This document shows, piece by piece, positions 1 through 12,916 of a stretch of DNA of 64,000 bases; the first letter of the stretch is position 1, and the number at the start of each line of letters is the position of its first letter. Source of the DNA: Omphalotus guepiniiformis (taxonomy: Eukaryota > Basidiomycota > Agaricomycetes > Agaricales > Omphalotaceae); the NCBI GenBank assembly GCA_028554645.1, contig JAQOOI010000064.1, forward strand, positions 868,001 to 932,000. Reading direction: 5' to 3'. A model generated the notes under the pieces. That model was not told where the DNA came from. It saw nothing but the letters and a program-made list of their open reading frames with translations, and made no database searches. The position numbers and the translations under genes were made by a program.

Positions 1-359
1 AAACTATGCCAGGTCTTGGGACCCGTCCAGGCTTCTGGGAAGTTGGAGTTGACGAGACTGGCAGAGTAGTCGGCCTGTTCTAATATGTTACCTGCGATGG
101 GCAGATCATATTCCAAGATCATCCAGCCCTTCCATCGTGTTCTCAACGAACCTAGATGACGTCGCTCAACGATGCGACGAAGAGATTGTTGTCCCCGTCT
201 CAACACGGATCTGGGTTCTGTTCAACACAGAACTGGGACTTGTCGTCCTATGGAATGGATGTATATCTCTACAGCCTGGCTACGTAATAAACTATCTCGT
301 ACTGCAGATATTTCCTCAATGAGCTTGTTTGATCATATCAATAAGCCAATGAAAACATT
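1..359. other. 3' flank, no gene recognised
   Basis: Downstream flank of the first PNGase A-like gene. Short open frames cross it, but none has protein-like composition, a convincing start or a splice pattern. I see no RNA gene or repeat here. Confidence 0.5.
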
Positions 360-2845
360 CTATACCCCAACACTCCTACCGCCAGGCAGCCTGACCACTG
401 CAAATTTCGGCAGTCCCATTACAGATGATTGCTGCTGCTGCTCAGTATTGGCAAGACTGCCAGATGCCACATCGTGTAAAATGATGTTATCTGATGCATC
501 GACCGATCGAGAAAAGGTATTCCCTTTAGTATCAATGTATGAAAATGTATTGTTACTCGTTCCATTGCCAGTGTTTCCAGACGAGCGGATTTGGAAGAAA
601 GCATCTGTGATTTGACCTATATTAGCCTTATTTTAGGACAGGAGCTGAACGACAATACTAACCAGCTATCTGTCGCTCATCAATAGTTGAGCCTATGTAC
701 GGTTTATTTCCTTTAGTCTGCATGCCTCTGCAAGCTGGAAAAAATGCGAACCTAGAAGGAATGGAGCTGGAAGTAGATCCCGTTTATATGAATGATCGAA
801 AAGAGCCTCAACTAGGGGAGTTTGCTTGTTCAGCAAAAAAGATATTCGTAACAAGAAAAATTGCATACAAGAGGAGCCACTAGCATCAAATGTCGTTATG
901 TTGACGTTGAAGGGATAAGAGAAATCATCGGTCAACACCGTGACACCATCATGAGTTGACGATACAGTTCCTGTGGCAGTCTGTGCGACATTCTGAATTG
1001 ACGTGTTTTGAAGATAGCTTTGAGTGTTGGAATATTGTAGACTTTGATCCCAGACAACAGTCTTGCAGACACCATTACTACATACATCTGACTCAATGTG
1101 AACATTGCGTGCAGCCGTCACAGTGATAATAACATCTCCGTTGTCCTCGACGCTTCCGGAAGTGTTGGTCACAGCAAAATCGTCAACTGAATATGCGGTT
1201 ATGTTCCCAGTCGTGGGCGAAGACGTATCAGAGGCAGTGATCACTTGCAGCAAACCTAGACAGTGGGTAATGGGATATGGCGCGCAGCTCACGAGAGGTG
1301 AAGATACGCACCAGATACAAACCAGTTTTGGTTGATGGCATGATCAGACTCCGCAGACACGACGTCAAGGGTAAAATTATGGGGGAGCCCATCGGTCAAG
1401 GTCGGTAAGAAGGGAGTCACATCCAGTACATAAGTGGGTAAATCCAATGCACCTGTGCAGTTGATTCAGCAATATGACAACATTCAAAATGAGTAGACTG
1501 ACCATACGATGTTATGGGCCTCCAAGCTGTTGGTGCCTACAGTAAACGATTAGTTTTGCTCTACTATACTCAAACGCACTTACGATGCCACCGGTGAAAA
1601 TTACAGGATAAGGGAAACTGTTGCAGATCTGGATTTCAGCTCAAGGGCGAAGACATAAGTTTGGACACTGACGCAGTTCCGGCAACCTTGCCATCGATCT
1701 ACCACAAATGTATCAGCACCACTGCCTGAGCAATGAAGAACACTATCCTCACAAGTAATCGCACTTCACGGAACGGACCATCTCCATCTGCAAAGCCCGA
1801 CGGCAAGCTCGATAGGAAATCATTCGCTACGTTGAAATACCAAAATTCTTCCGCCGAATTTCCTGACGCGTAGAGCTCCGCGAAGGCCGAAACTGCATTT
1901 TGAGGAAGAGTGACGTTGGTCTGTCATACAACATGTCAAAGCGCGTTTGCGAAGAAACACGGGATGCTCACTGAAAAAGCTGGACTAACTGATGCGTCGG
2001 CACTAGCATCAGATCCGTTACTGGCCGCGGAAATAGGCAGAATCAAATTTGCCTTCTCAGCAGGAGGAATGGTATCCGATGACGCGAAGAAAGTTGCATG
2101 CAAAGTAGCTATGAAGCGTTTTAAACAGAAGGCACGTAGCAAGTTCTTGGTCATGCGTACTGCTGTAGATGCCATTCAAACCAGTTTCCAGCAAGTTGTC
2201 CAGTTGAAGAATCAAGGTACCATTTGCTGAGAAAAGAGGGATAAACCGAGTGACATCCTTCACGTAAGTCCATATAATTCCATCTCCTTGCGAAGGCTCT
2301 GGAGTGGATGTGCGCCAAACTGATGTAAAAAGTTTATGGACGTTAACGAGGGAGCTTGTGATGAACGAAGGATCGCACTCTCAACGTTTTGGAATGTGAA
2401 GATTCCCAAGCGATCAAATTGGGTACCGTTCGAGGTTACGGTGAAATTGAGGGTAATTCCAGCCCAAGAACCGATAGGTCCACAATCCGTAGGAGGACTA
2501 AAGGCAAACGTCAGTGATTGCCAATGGCCGACTAAAGCGCGATCGCGAACGTAAACTGAACGACTTCGGGGCTGCGAAAGGGTAAACGGTCAGCAGTCGC
2601 ACCGTTCATGACAATCAGCACTCACGATCCAAATGAATTTCCAAAGTCTCGTCTGTTTCGTAAGTTGCCCTCAGCTCATCACAGATACGCACGAAACCCC
2701 ACTCCGCTTACTGTAATATCTGGATAGTGCATTCCTTCGCGTTTTGAGGAATAGGCGGAGGTTGGGCAACCTGAAAGTCGACAAGAGCTGCTCCTTGACA
2801 CACTGCAACCAAAGCGAACAATAAACTTGAAACCGACCAAAACAT
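360..2845 (-). CDS. Secreted PNGase A-like amidase, copy 1
   Basis: Likely peptide-N4-(N-acetyl-glucosaminyl)asparagine amidase A, which removes N-glycans from glycoproteins in the secretory pathway or outside the cell. The start at 2845 opens a hydrophobic signal peptide (MFWSVSSLLFALVAV). Family landmarks follow in order: APTDCGPIGSWAG-type region near 2500-2440, FDRLGIFTFQNVE near 2420-2370, LPHNFTLDVVSAES near 1390-1350, NWFVSG near 1330, FDHSYKR near 800, and SGNTGNGTSNNTFSYIDT near 570-500. It ends at TAG 362-360. Several introns of about 50 nt interrupt it. Splicing restores GSTIDERQIA between 693 and 640 and a 50-nt intron near 1670-1620 joins GTAS to FPYPVIFTGG. A TATAAAG on the minus strand lies at 3014-3008. 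It looks intact. It is a diverged paralog of the gene at 3097-5540. Family call is confident; exact exon ends are by eye. Confidence 0.85.
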
Positions 2846-3007
2846 AGTAAGAAGGTTGGTTTTAATACCCTTTAGAACACGGGAATACTGAACTGACCTG
2901 TGAGACGAGACTCGAGCTAGTTATATGCGCAATGTGTGAATTCGATGATGAAATCAGGCAGGGAAGTCACCACAACCGGTGTGTACCATGTGCTTCAACA
3001 GGTTTAT

Positions 3008-3014
3008 CTTTATA
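3008..3014 (-). promoter_or_regulatory. Possible TATA box of PNGase A copy 1
   Basis: TATAAAG read on the minus strand, about 165 bp upstream of the ATG at 2845, in the 251-bp gap between the tandem PNGase genes. Position implies a leader of about 130 nt or an unseen leader intron. Weak evidence by itself. Confidence 0.35.
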
Positions 3015-3096
3015 GCGTGTCTACGGACGCGTCGAAGACGCAGCGCGCCCTGAGCAACTGCGCCACGTGGCCAATAATCAGGGGATGTAGCTACAT

Positions 3097-5540
3097 TCAA
3101 TGAGATAAACTGCCTCCAACTTCATCAAGCCCAAACGTGATGGTATTATTGAAGTTGGTGTTGGAAACATCAACAATTCTTGTGTAAGAATTTCCATCAT
3201 CGTCAATGTAGCTGAACTGTAAACAAGCATCAAATTACTATGGCAGATTTGCAGAAACAGATGATTTACAGAATTGCTATTGGTTCCGTTGCCAATATTC
3301 GCATCATGTGTAGTACCAAGCTGTTCAAATCCACCTGTAAATGGTTCCTCAACTGCGTTCAGGATACCACGTGTATCTGGACTGCACTTACTAGTTGTCT
3401 GATGATTGTTAATATTGGTCGCGATTCTCAAAGAATTTGGAAGTAGCGATCGCTTGTATGAGTGATCGATGGTCGCAGTCCCTGTTATCAAAGTATCATT
3501 TAAGCAGACACAAGACGTACGACTATCACATACAGTTCTGCAGAGTTTCATCCAGGTAGGTGAAGTTGGAGCTGAACGGATACGAAAAAACCTACTGACT
3601 TAGTAAGTGAAAGTTGACAGAATTTCTAGGAGTGAGACGAACGTCGGATAGAGCAAACACCCCGTTATGCGTTGACCATGATTTCCCGAACGAGGTTTGC
3701 TTTAATGTCTGTACAAGCGCATTGTTTCGGTACGTCTGGCTATTTGTAAAATTCAGGTCCTGGATCCATACAACGTGTGTTAGCTGACCACTTCCACCAA
3801 GAATGTCGGCTTCAATGTGAATGGTGCGAGAAGCCGAAACTACTGCATCTACGTGTCCGAAGGAGGTCGCACTTCCAGTGACGCTGGTAATAGCGAAATC
3901 ATCCGCGGTATAAATTGTAATGTTTCCAGTGGTCGGCAAAGAACTGTTATCTACGATCACTTGGAGTAATCCTGCGGTAGAAAGTAACTGAATTTCGCTC
4001 TCGGAGATCTGAATTCGGAATGCCGCCCTCACCTGACACAAACCAGTTCGGGTTGATGCTGTGGTTTGACTCCGCAGAAACAACGTCAAGAGTGAAGTTG
4101 TGAGGAAGTCCGTCAGTCAGAAGGGGCACAAAGGGACTGAGTTAACGGAAAGCGTTCAGGGTATACTTCTAATATATATATACCATACGCTGACCTGACG
4201 TCCAGGAAATATGTTGGAAGATCCACTGATCCGTACGAACCTATGGGCCTACAACACGCTTAATCAACAGAATAGGAAATGTGATGTGAATATTAATACC
4301 TCCACATCGACGGGACGAAACCACCTGTAAAAACAGTGATGTACGGAAAGACGACTCCAGCCACCTGACCATCAATGAGCAGTCTGACTTCACGGAAACT
4401 ATCGTGAGCCGAAGTGATATTGGATGGTACACCAGAAGAAAATTCATCTGGTACATTGAAGAACTATAGGAGCGTTTGTTTGTGTCGAGTGAGTGCCGTA
4501 GAGCGTTTGACTTCCAACCTACATACCCAGTCTTCTTCCTGACCATTACCACCTATGTACCAAAAGTCAATTATACTTCGAGCGATAGCATTGATTGCCT
4601 TACTAGCAAAGAGTTCAGCGAATACGGCGACAGTATTGTTGGGTACTGTGACGTTCAACTGTATAAAAAAGAAGATCAAATCGACCAAAACAACATGAGT
4701 ATGCTCCCATGTACTGACGGAGAACGCAGGTGGTACAGACGCATCATTGCCGGTTGAGTTGGATAGTGTTGATATAGGGATGATGAAATCTGCCTTCTTT
4801 GCAGGTGGATGGGCCGAAGATGATTCATAGAAAGTCGCTTCGAGGGTCGCTTCATGGTGATGAGGAACTAAGCTTGTACTCAAACGTTACAAACGGTAAC
4901 ATGCACGCACTTGAATAGATACCATCCAGGTCTGTTTCGATCAAGTTGTCCAACTGCAAAATGAACGTGCCAGGGACACTGAATAGCGGCATATACTGCG
5001 ACACATCCTTGATATATGTCCAAGTAATACCATCGCCTTTGACGGGTTCGAAAGTGGATGTCCTCCAAATCTCGACATTCTGAAATGTGAAAATCCCCAA
5101 CCGGTCAAATTGGGTCCCATTTGAAGTGACCGTAAAGTTGAGGGTGATTGCCGCCCACGACCCAACGGGCCCACAATCGTTCGGAGGACTGATTTAAATT
5201 GGTTGGGTCCATGTCAATAACTGGATAGGCACTCACGCTAGCTGTACTACTTCAGCACTATGTCATAATGAAAGATCGGTCGGATGACTTTTTATGCCAG
5301 TAAGTAAGAAAGTACTTACTCTCCAAATGAGAATGCAAAATCACGTCTGATGTGGCACTGAGCGTCGAACAAATCTCACTGAACTAGGGGTGTAAGCACT
5401 GACCGCAAGACTTCTATGGTGCATTGTTTGGCATCATGAGGGACGACAGGTGGTTGCGCAATCATGAAGTCTCGTAAAACATTTCCCTTGCATGACAATA
5501 CCACAGACAAAAGGTACCAGAAGGAAAGAGGGAATAGCAT
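3097..5540 (-). CDS. Secreted PNGase A-like amidase, copy 2
   Basis: Tandem paralog of the 360-2845 gene with the same order of motifs. The start at 5540 gives a signal peptide (MLFPLSFWYLLSVVLS), followed by FMIAQPPVVPHDAKQCTIEV. The same LGIFTFQNVEIWR, LPHNFTLDVVSAESNH and NPNWFVSG stretches appear at about 5110-5060 and 4110-4040. The 3' end looked broken at first, but splicing recovers it: introns near 3645-3595, 3540-3500 and 3412-3355 and one near 3272-3220 give SNFTYLDETLQNWTATIDHS, then SFSYIDDDGNSYTR, then a stop at 3099-3097. I therefore call it intact, not a pseudogene. The two proteins have clearly diverged in their C-terminal thirds, so the duplication is not recent. Substrate is unknown. 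Confidence 0.83.
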
Positions 5541-5779
5541 GATACGAGCAGAGAACGTTCAAAGCGTAGTGCTACGCTTGAACGTGGGACTTGATAGAAT
5601 ATCAACATCGATCCCGATTGTGGGACAGTGTATGTCACCGTATGTTGTGAGCAGTGATTTCAAAAGTGAGACGCGCTCCATGTGTGATTACGTAATAACA
5701 TGTGGGAGGGTGCCGGAAAACACATTGCCACTGCCAGTTTTTGAGTTCCTCCATACACTTTTAAACCCTTTCAAACCGT
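5541..5779. promoter_or_regulatory. Divergent promoter region
   Basis: A 239-bp gap between the divergently transcribed PNGase copy 2 (start 5540, minus) and the VLEWW-repeat gene (start 5780, plus). It must hold both promoters. I see no clear TATA box or operator. Confidence 0.4.
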
Positions 5780-7069
5780 ATGGCGGTATGCGTCTGCTCT
5801 TTTGTCTCCTTTATACTGTCATTGATGTTATTGTATCTTCAGGACGATGGTTCACCACTTCAAATAGTCAATCAAGCCTACCGCAGGCTCAGTCATTCAG
5901 AGCTTTGCTTGTTCTTGAAGGTTAGAAACCTTCCTACATCTGGCACAGACGACGAACTTGCTTCTCGACTTGCGAATCACGATCTTCACGTATATCACTT
6001 CCCAAACGCACAATGGAACCTCCCTCTTTCCCCTTCAGGTTCACCATCTTTGAGGCGGCACCTGAAGTCTCGTCACACTGCATCCCCAGACCTGCCTGTA
6101 GAGATCATTGCAGACATTTTAGACCATCTTGGCGATTGGGAAATGACTCAAGCTCTCGGTATCCCCACCTCTCTTCAGTGTCCGCTTGATTGGTCTCGCG
6201 CTTCGGCCACCGACTTGGCCATGATTACAGGGGACCTTGCTCTCATACGAGCCGCGGATCCCGCCGCAAATCCTCCCACCAAGATAGGTGCGGATGTTGT
6301 TATACGATTTGGTTATGTCAATGTACTTGAGTTCTTCCTTTCGCATCATCATGACCTCTTTCTTTCCGTCTTTGGAGAGGATCTCATTCCCATACGTGCT
6401 TCACGATACGGACGCATTGGGGTGCTGTCCTGGTGGAAACATGGTTTCGAGCAGCATCCCGATCTAGTTCCTCGCCCCAAACCAGGGTCTGTCGCAGATG
6501 CGATAGACGGTGCATCCCGCAACGGGCAAATTTCATCTCTCGATTGGTGGATGACATGTGGGCATCCGCTGGAATTTACCGAGGCTGCACTTGAATATGC
6601 GAGTGCAAAGAATCAAGTCGCTGTTTTGGAGTGGTGGAAACAACAACACACGTTGGGGAAGGTCAATCTCAAAATTGGCCGCGTAATGGACATGGCCAGC
6701 ACGGCAGGCCATGTAGAAGTATTGGAATGGTGGGCGACTTCACAGCTGGAATTCAAATACGACCGACATGCTTTACAACATGCCAGCTGTCATGGCAAAG
6801 TCGATGTGCTGGAGTGGTGGCTGGGGAGCGGTTTACAACTAATCTTTGATCAGGACGTTCTTACGGGTGCCACACGTCATAATCGAGCTGAAGTACTGGA
6901 GTGGTGGGATACATCGGGACTACCTGTACAATATCGAATGTGCGATATTGAAGAGGCGTTAGAGGATGCCATCAATGGAGGTGAGGCTACCAGGCGGTGG
7001 TGGAAAAGCAAAGGTGTTGACTTCAACGCCAATGACAAGGAGTGGATGAAGTTGCAAAACTTGAACTGA
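5780..7069 (+). CDS. SAP/F-box-like protein with ankyrin-type VLEWW repeats
   Basis: The first exon is only ATGGCG (5780-5785). A 57-nt phase-0 intron (5786-5842, GTATGC...TTCAG) has no in-frame stop, so an unspliced reading falsely adds a membrane-like segment. The spliced protein is 410 aa. Residues 18-48 resemble a SAP motif (LSHSELCLFLKVRNLP...DDELASRL). Residues 85-105 resemble an F-box (LPVEIIADILDHLG). From about residue 150 to the end there are seven or eight ankyrin-like units of 33-40 aa, each carrying a VLEWW, VLEFF, VLSWW or SLDWW core. Ankyrin-type solenoids of this WW form are common in Agaricomycetes. A role in ubiquitin-ligase substrate binding is inference from the F-box-like segment. 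Substrate unknown. Confidence 0.8.
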   Translation: MAVCVCSFVSFILSLMLLYLQDDGSPLQIVNQAYRRLSHSELCLFLKVRNLPTSGTDDELASRLANHDLHVYHFPNAQWNLPLSPSGSPSLRRHLKSRHTASPDLPVEIIADILDHLGDWEMTQALGIPTSLQCPLDWSRASATDLAMITGDLALIRAADPAANPPTKIGADVVIRFGYVNVLEFFLSHHHDLFLSVFGEDLIPIRASRYGRIGVLSWWKHGFEQHPDLVPRPKPGSVADAIDGASRNGQISSLDWWMTCGHPLEFTEAALEYASAKNQVAVLEWWKQQHTLGKVNLKIGRVMDMASTAGHVEVLEWWATSQLEFKYDRHALQHASCHGKVDVLEWWLGSGLQLIFDQDVLTGATRHNRAEVLEWWDTSGLPVQYRMCDIEEALEDAINGGEATRRWWKSKGVDFNANDKEWMKLQNLN

Positions 7070-7345
7070 TACACGTCCTTCACTATAGTTCGCAGTAGAT
7101 CTTCATTACTTTCTCTGTAACGCATACGCATTCACGTACCCCCATATGTATTTTACTCAATGTCATAGTCTGTATATCTGCCAGTAATATGTGATAGAAG
7201 CATCAAACTTTTTGAATGATTGAATGATTGTGCGAAAGACTCTGATTTTCTGCGTTTTGTGGTAGTACTTAATAAATAGACATGGGATATATGTATGGAT
7301 GCACAATGTATACTCTCTCCTCCTATTAAACCACTCAGTAAACTA

Positions 7346-8337
7346 CTAGAACTCGTGATTGAAAACTTCATCGGTAGTGGCTGCAGGATGGCGTTCGTCA
7401 TTCCGACTGTCAACTGCCTGGGTATTGCCATAGAGCCCGCCTTCGGGATCTTCAGGAAACTCGGTGGTAGAATCATCTCTCGACACCGTGCTAGGCGCAA
7501 GTGAGGACCTGCTCTTCTTTTTCTTCGCCTTTTTCCTTTGCTGCTGCTCCGAAATACTGTACGCATCCTCAGTCCTAGCCCACCGATCTTTCTTTTCTTT
7601 CTTCTTCTTGCCACGTTTCGAATTCTGACTAGATAGCGCAGCATCGTCAAAATTAGCTGGGTAGTGCCACCGACCAGAAGATGAACCGGCCGAGGCGGCG
7701 CCGTTGTTGTAGAAACGTTCATCCTCTGGCCGCCAAAGTTCACCATTTGCTTGCTGGCCTGTTCGGGCATCATGTCCCTCTGAGGACAGGCTGAGACTGG
7801 AACCGCCTTCCTGCCCCTCTTCGAAGGGCTGTCCCTCAAAGGTGGAATGAGGAAGACGATCTTGATAACGATTAGCCCATTGGGACTTGCGCTCCTTGCG
7901 TCGAATTTCGCTGGTGTCGACAAGGCCATAACGCTGGGCCCACTTTGGAGTGCGAGCATGATTCTTGTTGTTTCGAATATTCTATAGGCAGTGCAATCAG
8001 TGAAACAGTCAGAAGGAAATGCGACAAGTAATATAAACCTGGATATAGAAATTGTGACCGTGGCCTGTAATTGCATTAGAACGATAAGAGGGCGAGTTGG
8101 CATCACTCACCAGGAATATAACCACATATCGTCAGGAGAAGATTCAGCCAAAAGTCGCCTCCAATCCCAAACCGGGCTGCCACGGCTGCAAGGTCATATA
8201 ATGAGAATACGAATGAGCCGAGAACGTCACAACGCACCTAGAGGAGGGAATAATGTACCCAAGATAAAAAGTAAGACTGCATAACCATGATGCCGCTTAG
8301 GTTTGAGGTCGATTTTAGTTGGGACGTAGTTGGACAT
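7346..8337 (-). CDS. Pmp3-family membrane protein with long cytosolic tail
   Basis: The N-terminal 60 or so residues are a Pmp3/UPF0057 (stress-response RCI peptide) domain: a hydrophobic helix with LFPPL, then GGDFWLNLLLTICGYIPGH and FYIQ. Pmp3 proteins are small plasma-membrane proteolipids affecting membrane potential and salt tolerance. The start at 8337 (MSNYVPTKIDLKPKRHHGY) is followed by introns at about 8275-8195, 8110-8060 and 8032-7985. The stop is at 7348-7346. After the domain comes a polar tail of about 210 aa (WAQRYGLVDTSEIRRKERKS, then K/R-rich KKKKEKKDRW and KKAKKKKSR). Classic Pmp3 is about 55 aa, so the tail is the notable part. A longer antisense-frame reading of the same exon is a shadow. 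Confidence 0.85.
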
Positions 8338-8647
8338 GGTATAAGGACAAGGAGCATTGGTGGCAACTTCTGATCAGGGGGGCGGGAATTCGGATAACCC
8401 AGCACGTGCCTCTTCTTGCACTGAACACCAGTCACTTTCTAATTTCAATACGAGTCTAACTTGCATTTCAACCATATTCTAACGTACTCAGACTCAACTG
8501 CTCTGTCATCTTATTTCTTCGTCTTCGATACTCTTTAGTATGTCTTCACACCTCTCTCTACGACACTGACTTTCATATATCTTGCTAAACAGCCATTGGA
8601 CTTGTCAACCCTCCCCTCCTTTCCGCCTGCTTGCATTTTCGTTGGGC
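8338..8647. promoter_or_regulatory. Divergent promoter region, pyrimidine-rich leader
   Basis: A 310-bp gap between the Pmp3-family gene (minus) and the zinc-finger gene (plus). The right half (about 8500-8647) is rich in C and T runs, typical of fungal 5' leaders. No clear TATA box seen. Confidence 0.4.
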
Positions 8648-10595
<1,948 letters not shown>

Positions 10596-10740
10596 GAAAC
10601 ATACCGTACAAGTACAATATACCCAGTTTAGTAATTCTTGGGAAGCGGAGCCCCGGACCGGGGTCACTGGGACTCCTAATGCTTAACGAGACTTGCAACT
10701 TTACAAGGCATCCCATTCGACGCCCGATTTCCTCCGTGCC

Positions 10741-10747
10741 TATATAT
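10741..10747 (+). promoter_or_regulatory. TATA box of FBP1
   Basis: TATATAT about 41-47 bp upstream of the FBP1 ATG at 10788, followed by a C/T-rich leader. The layout is typical of an inducible, strongly expressed fungal gene, but transcription start data are absent. Confidence 0.45.
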
Positions 10748-10787
10748 CTCTCCTTAACCAACTCTTTCTTCTTTATTTCACCCCCAA

Positions 10788-12127
10788 ATGGCATCTGAAG
10801 AACCTTCAACAGATCTTATTACCCTTACACGGTTCGTTCTTCTCTTCTCTTTCATCTGCATTATCTCAATCAAATCTTCACATAACAGTCATGTTCTCAG
10901 CGATCAGCTCAGATTAGGCCCTGCAGCTACAGGCGATCTCACTCTCCTTCTCAATGCCATCCAAACAACCTCCAAATTCATTGCAACTAACGTTCGTAAA
11001 GCCCGACTTATCAATCTGTACGTGTCCGAGCTCTCTTCACCGCCGTTCGTTTTCTCACGCGACTTGCGATGCAGCATCGGCCTCGCCGGTGAGACCAATG
11101 TTCAAGGAGAAGACCAGAAGAAACTTGATGTTCTCTCCAACGACATCATGGTAAATGCTCTCCGTGCATCCGGCAAGACTGCGGTCCTTGTGTCCGAGGA
11201 GCTCGAAAATGCCATCATCATCGAAGAGAAGAACAGAGGAAAGTACTGCGTCGTCTTCGATCCTCTCGATGGAAGCAGTAACATCGATGCTGGTGTTAAC
11301 ATTGGGACTATCTTTGGGATCTATCGTGTGGTGCGTCGTGCCTTTGCGTCGTTCCAAGCGACCTGCTCACTCCTCGTTAGCGACCGGATTCCACTGGTTC
11401 CGTCGAGGATGTTCTGAGGCCTGGAAGTGATATGGTTGCAGCGGGATACACGATGTATGTTTTATACTATGTCGTTACCTCAGTCCCGTTCAATACTTCA
11501 ACAGGTACGGGTCGTCAGCAAACTTGGTCTTGTCGACTGGATCAGGGGTAAATGGATATACCCTTGATGCTTCCCTTGGCGAATTCATCCTCACTCATCC
11601 TGATGTATGCACTCCTTATATGCGTCTGATATCACTCCAGCTGAATCTTTACTTGTAGATCCAAATACCCACTCGGGGAAAGATCTATTCATTCAATGAA
11701 GGGAATGCCATGTACTTCCACCCACCTGTTACCGCATATCTCAAATCTATCAAATTTCCACCGACCGGGAAATCTCCCTACAGCGCTCGATACATTGGAT
11801 CCATGGTGGCCGATGTCCATCGTACTCTCTTGTACGGAGGCATATTCGGATATCCCGATGATAAGAAGAGTAAGAGTGGTAAGCTGAGGTTGCTCTACGA
11901 AGCTTTCCCTATGGCTTTCCTCACGGAGCAGGTGAGCAAAGTGGTTATATATTCGCAGAGTGAACAGATTAATGTCAATTCTGTAGGCGGGAGGTATTGC
12001 AACCACCGGAAAGATGCGCATTCTAGATATCCAGCCCAAGTCGATCCATGAAAGATGTCCTGTCTTTTTAGGGAGCAAGGATGACGTCCAAGATTTGATA
12101 AAGTTCTATGCTGAGGCCGAGTCGTAA
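10788..12127 (+). CDS. FBP1: Fructose-1,6-bisphosphatase
   Basis: Hydrolyses fructose 1,6-bisphosphate to fructose 6-phosphate, the committed cytosolic step of gluconeogenesis. Seven exons: 10788-10831, 10890-11017, 11076-11330, 11381-11454, 11505-11604, 11659-11931, 11987-12127. The family metal-binding core [20 protein letters not shown] is encoded at about 11256-11315. [34 protein letters not shown] and GGIFGYPDD are all present. About 340 aa, the usual length. The C-terminal end ([11 protein letters not shown]) is typical. The gene looks intact. Its 3' end lies 152 bp from the Crypton insertion at 12280, so the element did not cut the coding region. Confidence 0.95.
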
Positions 12128-12274
12128 GGATGGTTTTTATTGAATGAAATCGATGTAATACTGTAATAAATATGGAGCTTGAGTATGTACATGGGTCAAA
12201 ACTGTATCTGAATTGTCCTATCATCAGAGCATCAGCGCTAGCAGCAGCAAAGCGAATGTATATACATACACATG

Positions 12275-12279
12275 TATGT
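12275..12279 (+). other. Left recombination junction TATGT
   Basis: Host-side pentamer directly before the first unit (ACTGCG starts at 12280). The same TATGT ends each unit. This matches short crossover identity in tyrosine-recombinase integration. Exact crossover position inside the pentamer cannot be told. Confidence 0.65.
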
Positions 12280-12916
12280 ACTGCGAGTGTGGGCGTGCCC
12301 GGGGCGGCTTGGGGCTCCCGCGGGTGCCAGCGTGGCACGTGACGGCTCTCGCAGGGGCACAGCCACCGTGGTTACGCGGCCTCTGTCTCCTTCCCTCTCG
12401 CCTTCCTCGTTAGGTACTGTTGCCTGTAATGACAACCTGGTTTCGCCTCGATTGCGTGAAGCGTGTTCAATTGGAGTTTCAACGATTGAAGTACCGGGTC
12501 CTGGTCCTCTTCTGCACTGCACTCAACCTGCTCCCCATGCCTTTCTCAGGCCCTGGATGTCTGTACCATCACTATTCCTTTCCCTCTGCAGCAATCCGAG
12601 CTCTGCACGCTCCCCTGAAGCGTCGGAGAAAATCAGCTTCACGCGTTCTGCTGGACAGCAATCGAGGCTCAAGAAGTCTGAGGTGATCGGGCCCCCGAAA
12701 ACCTCAATCAGCCAATCTCTCGAAACGTCCGTCAATTGAGGAGGGTCATTCAAGGTCCCCACCTGCCTCCAATCGACTCCAGTTGCAGGACGTAGCTGCG
12801 CTCAATCGTCTTTGTTTGGCTTTCCGTCACTCGTCACTGAAAGAGGTTGAGGGAAAATGAGGTGAGCTCGTTGTCTCACCTCACTGTCTGGTATTACTCG
12901 CTGCTCACTTATTTTG
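12280..12916. other. Crypton left end, non-coding
   Basis: About 640 bp before the first gene of the element. The first 130 bp are very GC-rich and hold a small hairpin (GTGCC at 12324-12328, GGCAC at 12334-12338) next to CACGTGAC. An 11-bp word CGTCAATTGAG at 12730-12740 recurs at the right end. Small open frames here look like chance. Confidence 0.55.

Noticed and set aside
3078..3551. Apparent broken reading frame at the 3' end of PNGase A copy 2, suggesting a pseudogene
   Set aside because: Four short introns with GT-AG ends restore the family sequence through FSYIDDDGNSYTR to a stop, so the gene looks intact.
7153..8106. Long minus-strand frame of 317 codons
   Set aside because: It is a shadow; the Pmp3 tail lies in another frame of the same strand, where composition and splicing are coherent.
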